From NCBI GenBank assembly GCA_044225155.1, contig JBGAJB010000002.1, forward strand, positions 1-40,705: a stretch of 40,705 nucleotides of DNA, given 5' to 3'. Every line of letters begins with the position of its first letter. Position 1 is the first letter of the stretch. The translations under genes and the position numbers were made by a program. The stretch comes from CAYMBL01 sp044225155 (lineage in GTDB: Bacteria > Planctomycetota > Phycisphaerae > UBA1845 > Fen-1342). Shown here piece after piece: positions 1 through 8,177 of the stretch. Under the pieces are notes generated by a model that was given only the letters and a program-made list of their open reading frames with translations, had not been told where the DNA came from and ran no database searches.

Positions 1-90
1 GAACTTATACGTTTGTGCGGCGCCCGTCCCCGTCACCAGGCCGGCGAACATCGTGGCCGCGATTCGCAGCGTGCTCTTGGCAGTCGGCAT
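1..90 (-). CDS. Exported protein, N-terminal signal peptide only (cut by window edge)
   Basis: An ATG at 90 on the minus strand opens a frame that runs off the left edge with no stop. The 30 visible residues start MPTAKSTLRI, followed by a hydrophobic stretch (AATMFAGLVTGTG) and an A-A-Q site, which is a typical Sec signal peptide with a likely cut after GAA. A GGAG sits 8 bases upstream of the ATG and supports this start. Nothing can be said of the mature protein. It is divergent from the oxidoreductase at 388. Confidence 0.6.
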   Translation of the reverse strand, partial: MPTAKSTLRIAATMFAGLVTGTGAAQTYKF

Positions 91-387
91 TGATACGTCT
101 CCGAGTGGCGTGAGCGCTTGCCCGCGCCTGATTACAGGACTTCGACTCCGCGCCCGCAGCGCGGCCCGACACGGTCAGCATCGTCATGCCCGCCGAGAGC
201 ATTCAGTTCGTGGAGACGTTCGGCGGTGAGCGGCGGAACTGGAAATGTCGAGCGGAAATTCTCGGACGAGGCCCCGCCACGAACTGCGAATCTCCCCTGG
301 CCTGATTTCGGCCGCCGGCACGCATTAGGTGCCTTTGCGGACAGGCAGCAGGTATGATTTGCGCCCGTCTCAGCGGGAGTTCTCCCT
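91..387. other. Divergent intergenic region
   Basis: About 300 bases separate the start of the exported protein (minus) from the oxidoreductase (plus). Both promoters must lie here. I see no convincing -35/-10 pair, hairpin or repeat, and the open frames within it lack coding character. Confidence 0.4.
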
Positions 388-1677
388 ATGCGCTCGAATT
401 CGATCTCACGCCGTGCGTTTCTTTCTCGTGCCACGGTCCTCGCGGCAGCTCCTTACATCGTCTCCGCCCGCGCGCTTGGCCGCGCGCCCGGTCGTCTGGC
501 CGCCAGCGAACGCCTGACGATCGGCATGATCGGCGTCGGCAACATGGGCAGCGGCCACTTTGAGACGTTTCTCGGAAATTCGGAGGTCGAAATCGTCGCG
601 ATCTGCGACGTCGACGCCGTCAAGCGCGACAAGTACGCGCAGCGCGCCAGCGAGCGTTACGGCGCGGAAAAACACGCAGGCACGCATGGCGGCGTACAGA
701 CCTACAACGAGTACGAGGAGCTTCTGGCCCGGCCCGACATCGACGCGGTCCTGATCGCGGTGCCCGACCATTGGCACGCGACCATCGCGGCCGCGGCCTG
801 CCGTGCGGGGAAGGACGTCTACTGCGAGAAGCCGCTGACGCTGACGATCCGCGAGGCCCAGCGCATCGTGCAGGTCGCCCGCCAGACCAATCGCGTCTTT
901 CAAACGGGCAGCCAGCAGCGCTCCAGCCCCGAATTCCGCATCGCGTGCGAACTGGTCCGCAACGAACGCATCGGAAAACTGCAGGAAGTGAAGGTCAACA
1001 TCGGCCCGCCGTCGGCCGAGCGCTACCTTCCGGCCGAACCCGTTCGGCCCGGCTTCGACTGGAACCGCTGGCTCGGACCGGCCACCTATCAGCCCTACAA
1101 CGCGACGCGCTGCAGCGGCGACTACGGCGGCGGCTGGCGCTTCATCCGCGATTACTCCGGCGGCATGACGACCGACTGGGGCGCGCACCACTTCGACATC
1201 GTGCAATGGGCGCTCGGCATGGACGGCAACGGCCCGGTCCGCGTCGACCCGCCCGCGCAGCGTTTCGACTACGGCCTCAAATTCACCTATGACAGCGGCG
1301 TGACCGTGACGCGCGCCCCCGACGTGAACGGCATCCTCTTCGTCGGCAGCACGGGCAAAGTCGAGGTCAATCGCGGCTACTTGAAAACCTGGCCCGACAC
1401 GCTTCAGAAAGACCCGATCGGCCCGAACGAAGTGCGCCTCTACGAAAGCCCCGGCCATCATCAGGACTGGTTCAACTGCATCCGTTCACGCCGCCGGCCG
1501 ATCTGCGACGTCGCGGTCGGGGCGAGTTCCGTAACGATGTGTCATCTCGGAAACCTGGCCTACTGGCTGGAGCGGCCGATCCGCTGGGATCCGGAGAAGG
1601 GTGAAATCATCGATGACGGTCAGGCGTCGCGCTGGCTGGATCGGCCGCGGCGCGCGCCATGGACGATGGATGCGTAA
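388..1677 (+). CDS. Gfo/Idh/MocA-family oxidoreductase with Tat signal
   Basis: NAD(P)-dependent oxidoreductase of the Gfo/Idh/MocA family, 429 residues, the usual length for the exported planctomycete-type members. Residues 7-12 (SRRAFL) followed by a hydrophobic segment form a twin-arginine signal, so it is probably folded with cofactor and then exported. The Rossmann dinucleotide loop is G49-V-G-N-M-G54 and the family Lys lies in E147-K-P149. A conserved TDWGAHHFD segment near residue 268 fits the substrate site. GGGAG lies 10-14 bases before the ATG. Substrates of this family are usually sugars or inositols, but the exact substrate cannot be read from sequence. It stands alone, with tRNA-Arg downstream on the other strand. 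Confidence 0.9.
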   Translation: MRSNSISRRAFLSRATVLAAAPYIVSARALGRAPGRLAASERLTIGMIGVGNMGSGHFETFLGNSEVEIVAICDVDAVKRDKYAQRASERYGAEKHAGTHGGVQTYNEYEELLARPDIDAVLIAVPDHWHATIAAAACRAGKDVYCEKPLTLTIREAQRIVQVARQTNRVFQTGSQQRSSPEFRIACELVRNERIGKLQEVKVNIGPPSAERYLPAEPVRPGFDWNRWLGPATYQPYNATRCSGDYGGGWRFIRDYSGGMTTDWGAHHFDIVQWALGMDGNGPVRVDPPAQRFDYGLKFTYDSGVTVTRAPDVNGILFVGSTGKVEVNRGYLKTWPDTLQKDPIGPNEVRLYESPGHHQDWFNCIRSRRRPICDVAVGASSVTMCHLGNLAYWLERPIRWDPEKGEIIDDGQASRWLDRPRRAPWTMDA

Positions 1678-1702
1678 GTGAGATTCATTCAGAGTTGATC
1701 CA

Positions 1703-1776
1703 CGAGCCCGGAGGGATTCGAACCCCCGACCGGCGGATTAGAAATCCGCTGCTCTATCCAACTGAGCTACGGGCTC
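1703..1776 (-). tRNA. tRNA-Arg (anticodon TCT)
   Basis: The minus strand folds as a complete 74-base cloverleaf. The acceptor stem is GAGCCCG/CGGGCTC with discriminator G, the D arm is GCTC/GAGC and the anticodon stem is GCGGA/TCCGC around loop TTTCTAA. The T arm is GGGGG-TTCGAAT-CCCTC with one G-T pair. The anticodon TCT reads AGA/AGG arginine codons. No CCA is encoded, so the end must be added after transcription. It lies 26 bases past the oxidoreductase stop on the opposite strand. Confidence 0.97.
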
Positions 1777-1911
1777 TTCGCGCAGCGCAAGCGATCGCAG
1801 CGCGCAGTTTCCGCATCATAATCGATCAAATAACGCGCGGCCGGCGCGGCCGGAATAACGGCCCTGCTCAGGCGAATACCTCTCACCTGAGTTTGCGGAC
1901 GAAGCGTGTCG

Positions 1912-2335
1912 ATGAAAACTTCGCGTGAAATCTGCGGGTGGATGGCACTAAATCTCCTCGCTTGGAACACGGGCTGCGACTCGTCGGCACAGCCGTCGCC
2001 CGCGACTCAACCAAATCTCACCCGGCGTGCGGCGAGTCAGGAGCGCGGCCGGGGGCGAGTTTCTTTATCACCACCGTCTGATACTCCTGCCGATCTCCAT
2101 CAACGGACAGAATGCCGGTCTGGGGTTGCTCGATACGGGTGCGAGCACCGGCGCGCTCGATGAGCGCGTTGCCGAGCGGCTGGGTGTGCGGGCCGCGCAC
2201 ACGAGCGAGGTGCAGGGCACCGCCGGCACGACGCACGTGCGCAACGCGCGGGAGGTCTACGTCTCCCGCGATCAAAAGCACGGTCACCCGGCGCAGTCCA
2301 TCACCGCACGTCAAATCCAAGAGCTTCGGAGGTAA
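1912..2335 (+). pseudogene. Decayed retropepsin-like aspartyl protease (lipoprotein-like start)
   Basis: Two overlapping frames make one broken gene. Frame one, from ATG 1912, begins MKTSREICGW and carries a hydrophobic stretch ending NTGC, a weak lipobox, then a low-complexity Ser/Pro/Gln linker. Frame two, shifted by one base, is open at about 2027-2335 and carries the aspartyl-protease core LLDTGASTGALDERVA, in which D-T-G-A is the catalytic motif of single-domain retropepsin-like proteins. The C-terminal half of a normal domain (second strand set, about 60 residues) is missing, and the frame ends in unrelated-looking sequence. A single indel around 2040-2070 explains the frame change. It could be a genuine relic or a consensus error plus truncation. 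Confidence 0.5.
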
Positions 2336-2350
2336 GAAAACTCAACCGGG

Positions 2351-3481
2351 TTACTTCATGCCGCTGATCATTTCACGCAGCTTGCGCTCGCACTCCTGCC
2401 GCACGCGCGGTGGGAGTTGATCAGCTTTCACCGGCACGAGGAACTTCACGCCCGGCTGCAACTCCATCTCGATCCAAACCCACTGTGTGAGATCTGCATT
2501 GGAAGCGCCGGCCGGAATCACGGGCGCAGCGCGGACGACATCGCCCCCGTTTGATGCCTCGGCCGGCGGCGGTGCATCCGGCGCAGCAAATCGCACGCCA
2601 TCGTCCGTGATGTCAAACCGCAGCCCCGTGTTGCCGCAGATGCGCTCAAACGTCTGCCGCACGCTGACGCGCCGCTGAATCAGATCAACCGCCCGCTCGC
2701 GCGCGGCCACTTTCTGCAGGACTGCCCCGTCGAACGCCACAGTCACGCCGACCCGCCGGCCAAGATCGAGCAGGAGCTGGTCGAGGGCCATGCGCTGATA
2801 GCTGAGATCGATACGCCGCTCCAGCCGTCGCCGGATTTCCTCTTGCCGCGGCTCAAAGACGATGTGCGCATCCTCAGGCCGCCACGACCAGCCCAGCGTC
2901 TCACACACCGCGTCGAACTGCCGTGCCGCGGGTCGGCGCGCGAGTTGCCCAAGGGCCTGCTCAAACTTTTCGCGTGCTTTCAGCTCCGGCGGAAAATGAA
3001 ATTCCAGTTCCGGTGCGGGAGAGGCCTTGGCCAACTCGCTCCAGGGCCTCGTCGCGAGGTTGCCGATGAGCGTGTTTTCCTCGGGCGTGAACGGCCGCGC
3101 GACGCGTTCCAGCAGCGGTCCGGGGCGGACGACCACTTTGTCCCCGATCGGCTCCATTTGCAGGCCTAGTTCGTCGAACACGTTTTGCAGTGCCGCGCGG
3201 ACCGTCATGTTACGAATGTCGATGCGGATGCGCGTGGCCGCGCCGGACGGCATCAGGCCGGCGACGTCGGGGTCGAGCGCAAAGCGCAGCCCGATGTGCC
3301 GACCGAGTTCATCGAGCGCGTCGCTGATCGCGGCCGGACCGATGTTCAGTTGATCGATCTGACGATCGAGCGCGGCGTCGATTTGCTCGCGCGGCGTCTG
3401 CGCGGCCGCGCCGGCAACGACGATCACGCTCGCGATCAGGCGCGGCAGCAGGCGTCGAACTCTTGCGCAGACACGCGGCAT
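2351..3481 (-). CDS. Secreted protein with STN/secretin-like repeats
   Basis: 376 residues. The first ~28 form a signal peptide (RLLPRLIASVIVVAGAAAQ). Two stretches have the pattern of STN/secretin short N-terminal domains: residues ~50-120 (ALDELGRHIGLRFA, then VRAALQNVFDELGLQ, ending DKVVVRPG) and ~215-300 (LDQLLLDLGRRVGVTVAF, then VRQTFERICGNTGLRF). Each begins with an amphipathic helix and ends with a short strand. STN domains occur in secretins and in TonB receptors that signal to anti-sigma factors, but here there is no barrel or secretin channel. It is the third gene after an ECF sigma factor and a membrane anti-sigma factor, 39 bases after the latter's stop, so it may be the periplasmic partner of that pair. 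The exact role is unknown. Confidence 0.7.
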   Translation of the reverse strand: MPRVCARVRRLLPRLIASVIVVAGAAAQTPREQIDAALDRQIDQLNIGPAAISDALDELGRHIGLRFALDPDVAGLMPSGAATRIRIDIRNMTVRAALQNVFDELGLQMEPIGDKVVVRPGPLLERVARPFTPEENTLIGNLATRPWSELAKASPAPELEFHFPPELKAREKFEQALGQLARRPAARQFDAVCETLGWSWRPEDAHIVFEPRQEEIRRRLERRIDLSYQRMALDQLLLDLGRRVGVTVAFDGAVLQKVAARERAVDLIQRRVSVRQTFERICGNTGLRFDITDDGVRFAAPDAPPPAEASNGGDVVRAAPVIPAGASNADLTQWVWIEMELQPGVKFLVPVKADQLPPRVRQECERKLREMISGMK

Positions 3482-3520
3482 TCGGTTCTCACAGCTCCCG
3501 GACGCGACGGTGCGGCGATC

Positions 3521-4336
3521 TTAACTCGCGGCCACTGTGGCGTCGGTCTTGGCGTCGCGCGACATTCGCGGCGGCGCATCAATCATCAGAAACAAATCGG
3601 TCTCTTCGTCGCTCGGCGGTTCGGACACGGCCGTCGAGACAATGGTTACACGGGCATAACTTTCCGCGGCCGGTCGCGCAGGCGTCGCCTGCGCCGCGAC
3701 GATCTCGACGTTCGCGAAACTCGGCCGCGACGGCGTCGGAACACTGCCGCCCGGTGCTAGACCGCGCCACCAGAGCACGCCCAGCGCCGCGGCCGCTGCA
3801 ATCCCCAGCGAAGCGGCGACGCGCATCCAGGTTCTGCGGTTCTGTTTTCGCCCACGTGCGGGACCGGCCGGCAGCGACGCGCCGATTCGCGCCTTTAGGT
3901 CGCCCCAACGGACGCGCGCGTCGATGTCCGCCGTCCCGCGTAGCGCCGCGACTAGCGCGTCGTCTGCTGCCGGGATCGCCTCGTTTTCCGCAGCGGCTAT
4001 GGCAGAGCCGATTCGCGTCTGTAATTGTCGCCAATCGACGCGTTGCGCGACCGCGTCAGAGTGCAACAAACGCTCGAGTCCATCGTCAACTCCGTCGCGC
4101 GCTGTCAACGAGGTGGATACGACCTCGCGCGTTTGATCGCGCAAAAGTTCCCATCGCACGCGCGCGGAGATCGCGTCTCGTCGCAGGAGCGAATTCAGAC
4201 GCATCCATCGCTCAAACTCGACCCTCAGTTCCGAATCCTGCTCGATGGCGGCGTCGATGCGAGCGCGCAAATCAAGATTGGCTGACTCATCCAGCCACTC
4301 GCTCAACCACTGCTCAAATCGCTCCCGCTCGTTCAT
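3521..4336 (-). CDS. Membrane anti-sigma factor
   Basis: 271 residues from the ATG at 4336; a GTG nine codons upstream is possible but has no better ribosome site. The N-terminal part (MNERERFEQWLSEWLDES) is acidic and helical as in anti-sigma cytoplasmic domains. One transmembrane helix spans about 171-193 (VAASLGIAAAAALGVLWW), leaving about 78 residues outside the membrane. The cytoplasmic part contains three copies of a motif RV-x-W-x-x-L at 59, 99 and 141, each preceded by an Asp-rich helix. It lies directly downstream of the ECF sigma gene. No zinc-binding HxxxCxxC motif is visible, so it is not a ZAS-type anti-sigma. It presumably holds that sigma factor at the membrane. Confidence 0.75.
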   Translation of the reverse strand: MNERERFEQWLSEWLDESANLDLRARIDAAIEQDSELRVEFERWMRLNSLLRRDAISARVRWELLRDQTREVVSTSLTARDGVDDGLERLLHSDAVAQRVDWRQLQTRIGSAIAAAENEAIPAADDALVAALRGTADIDARVRWGDLKARIGASLPAGPARGRKQNRRTWMRVAASLGIAAAAALGVLWWRGLAPGGSVPTPSRPSFANVEIVAAQATPARPAAESYARVTIVSTAVSEPPSDEETDLFLMIDAPPRMSRDAKTDATVAAS

Positions 4337-4420
4337 TCGTCCGCCGCGATATCCGGTGGCCACCTGCTCGGCCGACCCGCGAACCGATTGGCCTATCCGC
4401 CATCAGCCATGAACCATTCC

Positions 4421-5053
4421 CTATTCATCCAGAAAGTCCGCCAGTTTCTCCCGCAACTTTCGCCGTGCTTGGAACACATGCCACTTCACCGCCTCAACGC
4501 TGCAACCAAGGATGTCCGCCACTTCCTTCTGCGGCATCTGCTCGATGCTGAACAGCACCAGCGCCGTTCGCTGCTGCTGCGGCAATTCGCCCAACGCCGC
4601 CTGCACCCGCTCCTGCAATTCTGCCGCGGCCAATTGCGCCCCCGGACGCTCGTCCGAGCTGTCCGAATCCGCGAGCCGCTGGTCGCGCGGCTGCTCGTCC
4701 TCGACGATGCAGTCCTCGAGCGACAGCTTTGGCCCGCCGACGGCGCGGTCGCGCCGGAAATTGAGCGACAGATTCGTGACGATCCGCAGCAGCCATGCGC
4801 CGAAGCGCTCGCGGTCGTCGAGCGTTTCCAGATTCTGGTACGCCCGGACAAACGCGTTTTGGCAGACCTCCAGCGCGTCGTGCAGGTTGCCCAGCAGCCG
4901 ATAGGCGACCGACGTGGCCCGGCGCTGGTAGCGCTCGATCAAGACGTCAAACGCCTCGCGCCGCCCGTCGCATGCCCTTGCGACCAGCTCGGCATCTCCC
5001 GGCCCGCCGCTCATCGCCGCAGCCGCAAGCGTGTCATCCGACGGCTTGGACAC
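4421..5053 (-). CDS. ECF-type RNA polymerase sigma-70 factor
   Basis: 210 residues, GTG start with AAGGG about 9 bases upstream. Region 2 runs about residues 35-105 (AFDVLIERYQRRATSVAYRLL, then FVRAYQNLETLDDRERFGAW and RIVTNLSLNFRR). Region 4 runs about 145-205 (ALGELPQQQRTALVLFSIEQ, then EVADILGCSVEAVKWHVFQA), including the helix-turn-helix that reads the -35 element. A variable acidic linker lies between. It leads a three-gene minus-strand unit with a membrane anti-sigma factor and a secreted STN-like protein, the usual layout for surface-stress or envelope signalling. Family assignment is secure; the target regulon is unknown. Confidence 0.95.
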   Translation of the reverse strand: MSKPSDDTLAAAAMSGGPGDAELVARACDGRREAFDVLIERYQRRATSVAYRLLGNLHDALEVCQNAFVRAYQNLETLDDRERFGAWLLRIVTNLSLNFRRDRAVGGPKLSLEDCIVEDEQPRDQRLADSDSSDERPGAQLAAAELQERVQAALGELPQQQRTALVLFSIEQMPQKEVADILGCSVEAVKWHVFQARRKLREKLADFLDE

Positions 5054-5283
5054 GGTCTGACCCTTCCCGTTGGGCGCGCCCTCCAGGTCCGCTAATCCCG
5101 CGGTCCGCCCGGTCGGCGCGCCCGAATTCCGTCCTTTGCCCCAACGCCCGGCGAAACATCACTACCCGGGCCGCGGAATGGACGGACTGGCGTGAGGGAA
5201 TATTCACGGTCCGGTCGAGGCCGGCCAGCCCCAACTCGGAAATTCGACTGGCGAGACCATGGCCGAGGGCGGCAGCAATGCCA

Positions 5284-6642
5284 CTACGCCCGCGGCCGAT
5301 CCCAGAAATTCACGAGATCGATGCGCGTGATGATCCCGCTCAGCTTTCCACCACTGCGCACGAGTACGCCGGTGTTGCCCGACAGCAGGATCCGATAGAC
5401 CTCGTCCACGGAAATCTGTGCATCCACTTCCGGCAACGGCCGCGCCATGATCTGACGCAGCTTCACCTGTTTGGGATCGCGCCCTTCGTGCAGCAGGCGG
5501 GCGAGCGTGACTTCCTGAATGCCGCCGACAACCCGGTCGCCCTCCAGAATCGGCACCTGCGATATTTCCTTGTCGCGCAGCGTCGTGATTGCATCGTGCA
5601 GCGTCTGGTCCGGAGTCAGCGAGAGCAGTACACGCGTACCCATGGCGCGCAGCACGTCCGCCGCCGTGGCAGGCTTGCGCTCTTCCTCGAGGTATCCGTT
5701 CTCGCGCATCCATTCGTCGTTGTAGAGCTTGCTCAGGTAGTTCCGGCCGGTATCGGGCATGATGACGACCATCAGGTCGTTGGGCGTCAGCCGCTCGGCG
5801 TACTTCAGCGCCGCGGCCACGCATGTGCCGCACGATCCACCGATGAGCAGCCCCTCGGTGCGTGCTACGCGCCGCGCCGCGTTGAAGGATTCCTTGTCCG
5901 TGACGCGGACCCACTCGTCGACCACCTGACTGTTGAACGTCTTGGGCACATAGTCTTCGCCGATGCCCTCGACCTTCCACGGTTTGGGCGTGCCGCCGGA
6001 GAGGATCGAACCGTCCGGGTCAGCACCGACGATCTTTACCGCCGGATTCCGCTCCTTCAGATACTTTCCGACGCCGCTGATCGTGCCGCCCGTGCCGATG
6101 CCGCTGACGAAGCAGGTCACTCGGCCGCGCGTTTGCTCCCAGATCTCCGGCCCGGTCGAGAGGTAGTGAATCTCGGGATTGGCCATGTTCGTGAACTGAT
6201 TCGGCATGAACGCGTTGGGAATTTCGTTGGCGAGGCGCTTGGCGACGCCGCTGTAACTCTCGGGCGAATCCGGCGGGACATTCGTCGGAACAATCACAAC
6301 CTCTGCACCGTAGGCCTTCAGCAGATTCACTTTCTCGCCGCTCATCTTGTCCGGCAGGACGAAGATGCAGCGGTAGCCCTTGACCGCCGCAACGATCGCA
6401 AGCCCGACGCCTGTATTGCCGGCCGTCGCCTCGATGATGGTCGACACGCCCGGATGAATCAGGCCTTCGCGCTCCGCCTTTTCCACCATCGAACGGCCGA
6501 TGCGATCCTTGATGGACTGACCGGGGTTGAAGAACTCGACCTTCGCGTAGATCGGGCACGGCAGGCCTTCGCCGACGCGGCCGAGGCGGATGAGCGGTGT
6601 GCGGCCAATGGTTTCCAGAGCGCTTTCGTAGATGCCGTTCAT
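5284..6642 (-). CDS. Cystathionine beta-synthase-type PLP enzyme with CBS-domain pair
   Basis: 452 residues from ATG 6642, which has AAGGGG 5-7 bases upstream; the longer open frame to 6702 lacks a site. Fold-type II PLP enzyme. The Schiff-base lysine is K45 in NPGQSIKDRIG, the substrate loop is EATAGNTG near 71-78, and the PLP-phosphate loop is GTGGT at 183-187. Residues ~325-452 form two tandem CBS modules (RVLLSLTPDQTLHDAITTL and QIMARPLPEVDAQISVDEVY) that usually bind adenosyl ligands. There is no N-terminal heme domain, as is normal in bacteria. It joins serine or O-acetylserine with homocysteine or sulfide. Overall length and the CBS pair favour cystathionine beta-synthase over plain cysteine synthase. 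It appears to be transcribed alone. Confidence 0.9.
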   Translation of the reverse strand: MNGIYESALETIGRTPLIRLGRVGEGLPCPIYAKVEFFNPGQSIKDRIGRSMVEKAEREGLIHPGVSTIIEATAGNTGVGLAIVAAVKGYRCIFVLPDKMSGEKVNLLKAYGAEVVIVPTNVPPDSPESYSGVAKRLANEIPNAFMPNQFTNMANPEIHYLSTGPEIWEQTRGRVTCFVSGIGTGGTISGVGKYLKERNPAVKIVGADPDGSILSGGTPKPWKVEGIGEDYVPKTFNSQVVDEWVRVTDKESFNAARRVARTEGLLIGGSCGTCVAAALKYAERLTPNDLMVVIMPDTGRNYLSKLYNDEWMRENGYLEEERKPATAADVLRAMGTRVLLSLTPDQTLHDAITTLRDKEISQVPILEGDRVVGGIQEVTLARLLHEGRDPKQVKLRQIMARPLPEVDAQISVDEVYRILLSGNTGVLVRSGGKLSGIITRIDLVNFWDRPRA

Positions 6643-6738
6643 GATGACCCCTTCGACGGCCAGTGTAGTGCGAAACCGGGGTCGCCCGGGAGAGGCGGGC
6701 ACGCGCCGTGATTGGAACGCCTTGTGCTGCCGATGGTC

Positions 6739-7722
6739 TTAGGGTTGCGAGGCTGGGCGCGACGTCGTCCTGCGGGACTGAGGTTGCGCGTCCTGCCCAT
6801 CGGCGTCCCCGGCATAGCCGAGCGCTTCAAGTGCCTTCATCGCCGCCGGGTCGACCTCGCCTGCCTCGAACGGCGTGCGACGGAACGGATTCAGCCCTTC
6901 CAATCGCCCCTTCAGCGCGGCAGCGCGCTCGGTCTCCTGCGCGAAGACATTCTTCAACTCGTGCGGATCGCTTTTCAGGTCATAGAGCTGACTGGCGTCC
7001 GGGAATTCGTCGTTATAGATCAGCTTCCAGTCGCCTTCGACGATGCCATACAGTAATCCGTCCTGCGCCCGTTGCTTCGTGAGATTCGAGTTCAGATCAA
7101 ATTTGTTTAGCTGCTCCGCGTAAGCGATGTGCGAAGCGTCGCCGCGTCCTTCGATCAACGGCCGCAGACTGCGGCCAAACGTCTTGGGGCGATGAGCCAA
7201 CTCCAGGTAGTCGAGCACCGTCGGCAGGATGTCGACGCTGCTAACGACGTTTGCAATCGCGCTCCGCGGAGTGGCAGTTGGCGGTTTGACGATCAACGGC
7301 ACATGGATCTGCTCCTGGTAGAGCAGCCGATGAAACTGCCAGCCGTGGTCGCCGAGCCCTTCACCATGATCCGCGGTAACGACAATCAAGGTATTGTCGT
7401 ACAACCCCTTTGGCGAGCTGCCGCGATCACGCGCGAATTGCATATCGACATATGCGATCTCGGCTTCATAAAGAGCGTTGCGGGCCGCGACGGGCGTCGG
7501 GCGCGGTCGGGGGTGTTTCGCAAGTTGTTCGACCGGCGGTTTGAGCACGTCGTCGTGCGGATCCCAGTAGTGAATCCAGGCCGCGAACGGTGCCGCCCTC
7601 GCGCGATCCAGCCATTTCAGAAAGTGATCCGTGGTTTCGTCGGAACGACGCTGATCCCGTTGCACGTCCCAGCGCATTTTTCCCTGGCGATCGGGCGTGA
7701 AGCTGCTCTCGCCCGGCTTCAC
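6739..7722 (-). CDS. Sulfatase/AlkP-superfamily protein, C-terminal part (frame-broken)
   Basis: 327 residues that continue the domain begun at 8177. It contains the metal-site motif TADHGEGLGDHGWQFH near 130-146, the IHVPLIVKPP strand, and the usual SVDILPTVLDYL and LYDLKSDPHELKNV segments of the sulfatase C-terminal subdomain. Its apparent GTG start at 7722 overlaps the upstream stop as GTGA, but the protein alone has no nucleophile and no complete fold. Adding one G to the GGGG run at the junction (sense strand TCGGGGTGA) fuses both halves into one ordinary enzyme of about 478 residues. It is therefore one gene with a one-base deletion, or a sequencing undercall. Confidence 0.8.
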   Translation of the reverse strand: MKPGESSFTPDRQGKMRWDVQRDQRRSDETTDHFLKWLDRARAAPFAAWIHYWDPHDDVLKPPVEQLAKHPRPRPTPVAARNALYEAEIAYVDMQFARDRGSSPKGLYDNTLIVVTADHGEGLGDHGWQFHRLLYQEQIHVPLIVKPPTATPRSAIANVVSSVDILPTVLDYLELAHRPKTFGRSLRPLIEGRGDASHIAYAEQLNKFDLNSNLTKQRAQDGLLYGIVEGDWKLIYNDEFPDASQLYDLKSDPHELKNVFAQETERAAALKGRLEGLNPFRRTPFEAGEVDPAAMKALEALGYAGDADGQDAQPQSRRTTSRPASQP

Positions 7723-8177
7723 CCCGAGTCAAACTCGTCGAAGCCGCGCTCAAAACCGTAGTAGTCTGAAACCGTAAACGAGCTGAGAAACGCGGCCGTT
7801 TGCCAGCCACCCGCCTTGAGTAATGTCGCCAGGGTGGGAATTTGGTCCGGCAAGCGATAGCCGGCGCTCGCCGCGATCACACGCACCTGATGTTGAAACG
7901 GCGCAAGCCCCGTCAAAATTGACGCGTGCGACACCGGCGTCGCTGCCGCCGAGGAAAACGCCTGATCGAATCGCGCGCCACCGGCCGCCAGCGCGTCGAA
8001 CGCCGGCGTGAGATTGCGCGTATCCCCATAGCAGCCGAAATGATCGCGGCGGGTGGTATCGAGCGTAACGAGCAATACGTTCGGTTTGCGATCGCTCTTG
8101 GACGTTCCCAGGTCCCGGCCGCAGCCGCTCGCAAACAGAGCGCCAAGCAGCGCGCAGGCGTAGGCCGCCGCGCGCAT
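7719..8177 (-). CDS. Sulfatase/AlkP-superfamily lipoprotein, N-terminal part (frame-broken)
   Basis: 152 residues. A lipoprotein signal ends in FASGC (Cys19), so it would be anchored in a membrane. PNVLLVTLDTTRRDHFGCYG gives the first metal-binding Asp. The nucleophile region reads A-T-P-V-S-H-A-S-I-L-T-G where true sulfatases have C-x-P-S-R. The formylglycine Cys is therefore replaced by Thr, as in phosphohydrolase-like members of the superfamily, and sulfatase activity is unlikely. The frame stops at TGA 7719 right after GFDEFDSG, where homologues continue, and the rest lies in the next frame (6739-7722). Its ATG overlaps the carA stop (TGATG), so it is translationally coupled to carA. Confidence 0.8.
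   Translation of the reverse strand: MRAAAYACALLGALFASGCGRDLGTSKSDRKPNVLLVTLDTTRRDHFGCYGDTRNLTPAFDALAAGGARFDQAFSSAAATPVSHASILTGLAPFQHQVRVIAASAGYRLPDQIPTLATLLKAGGWQTAAFLSSFTVSDYYGFERGFDEFDSG

Noticed and set aside
406..1461. Antisense frame opposite the Gfo/Idh/MocA gene
   Set aside because: Mirror of the coding frame; low-complexity composition.
5054..5283. Possible small gene between sigma factor and CBS gene
   Set aside because: Short frames only, with no ribosome site or coding-type residue pattern.
4795..6711. Long plus-strand open frame opposite the CBS gene
   Set aside because: Antisense to the PLP enzyme and its upstream region; no recognisable domain.
7719..7726. Programmed frameshift in the sulfatase-like gene
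   Set aside because: No X-XXY-YYZ slippery heptamer or downstream structure is evident; a simple one-base loss fits better.
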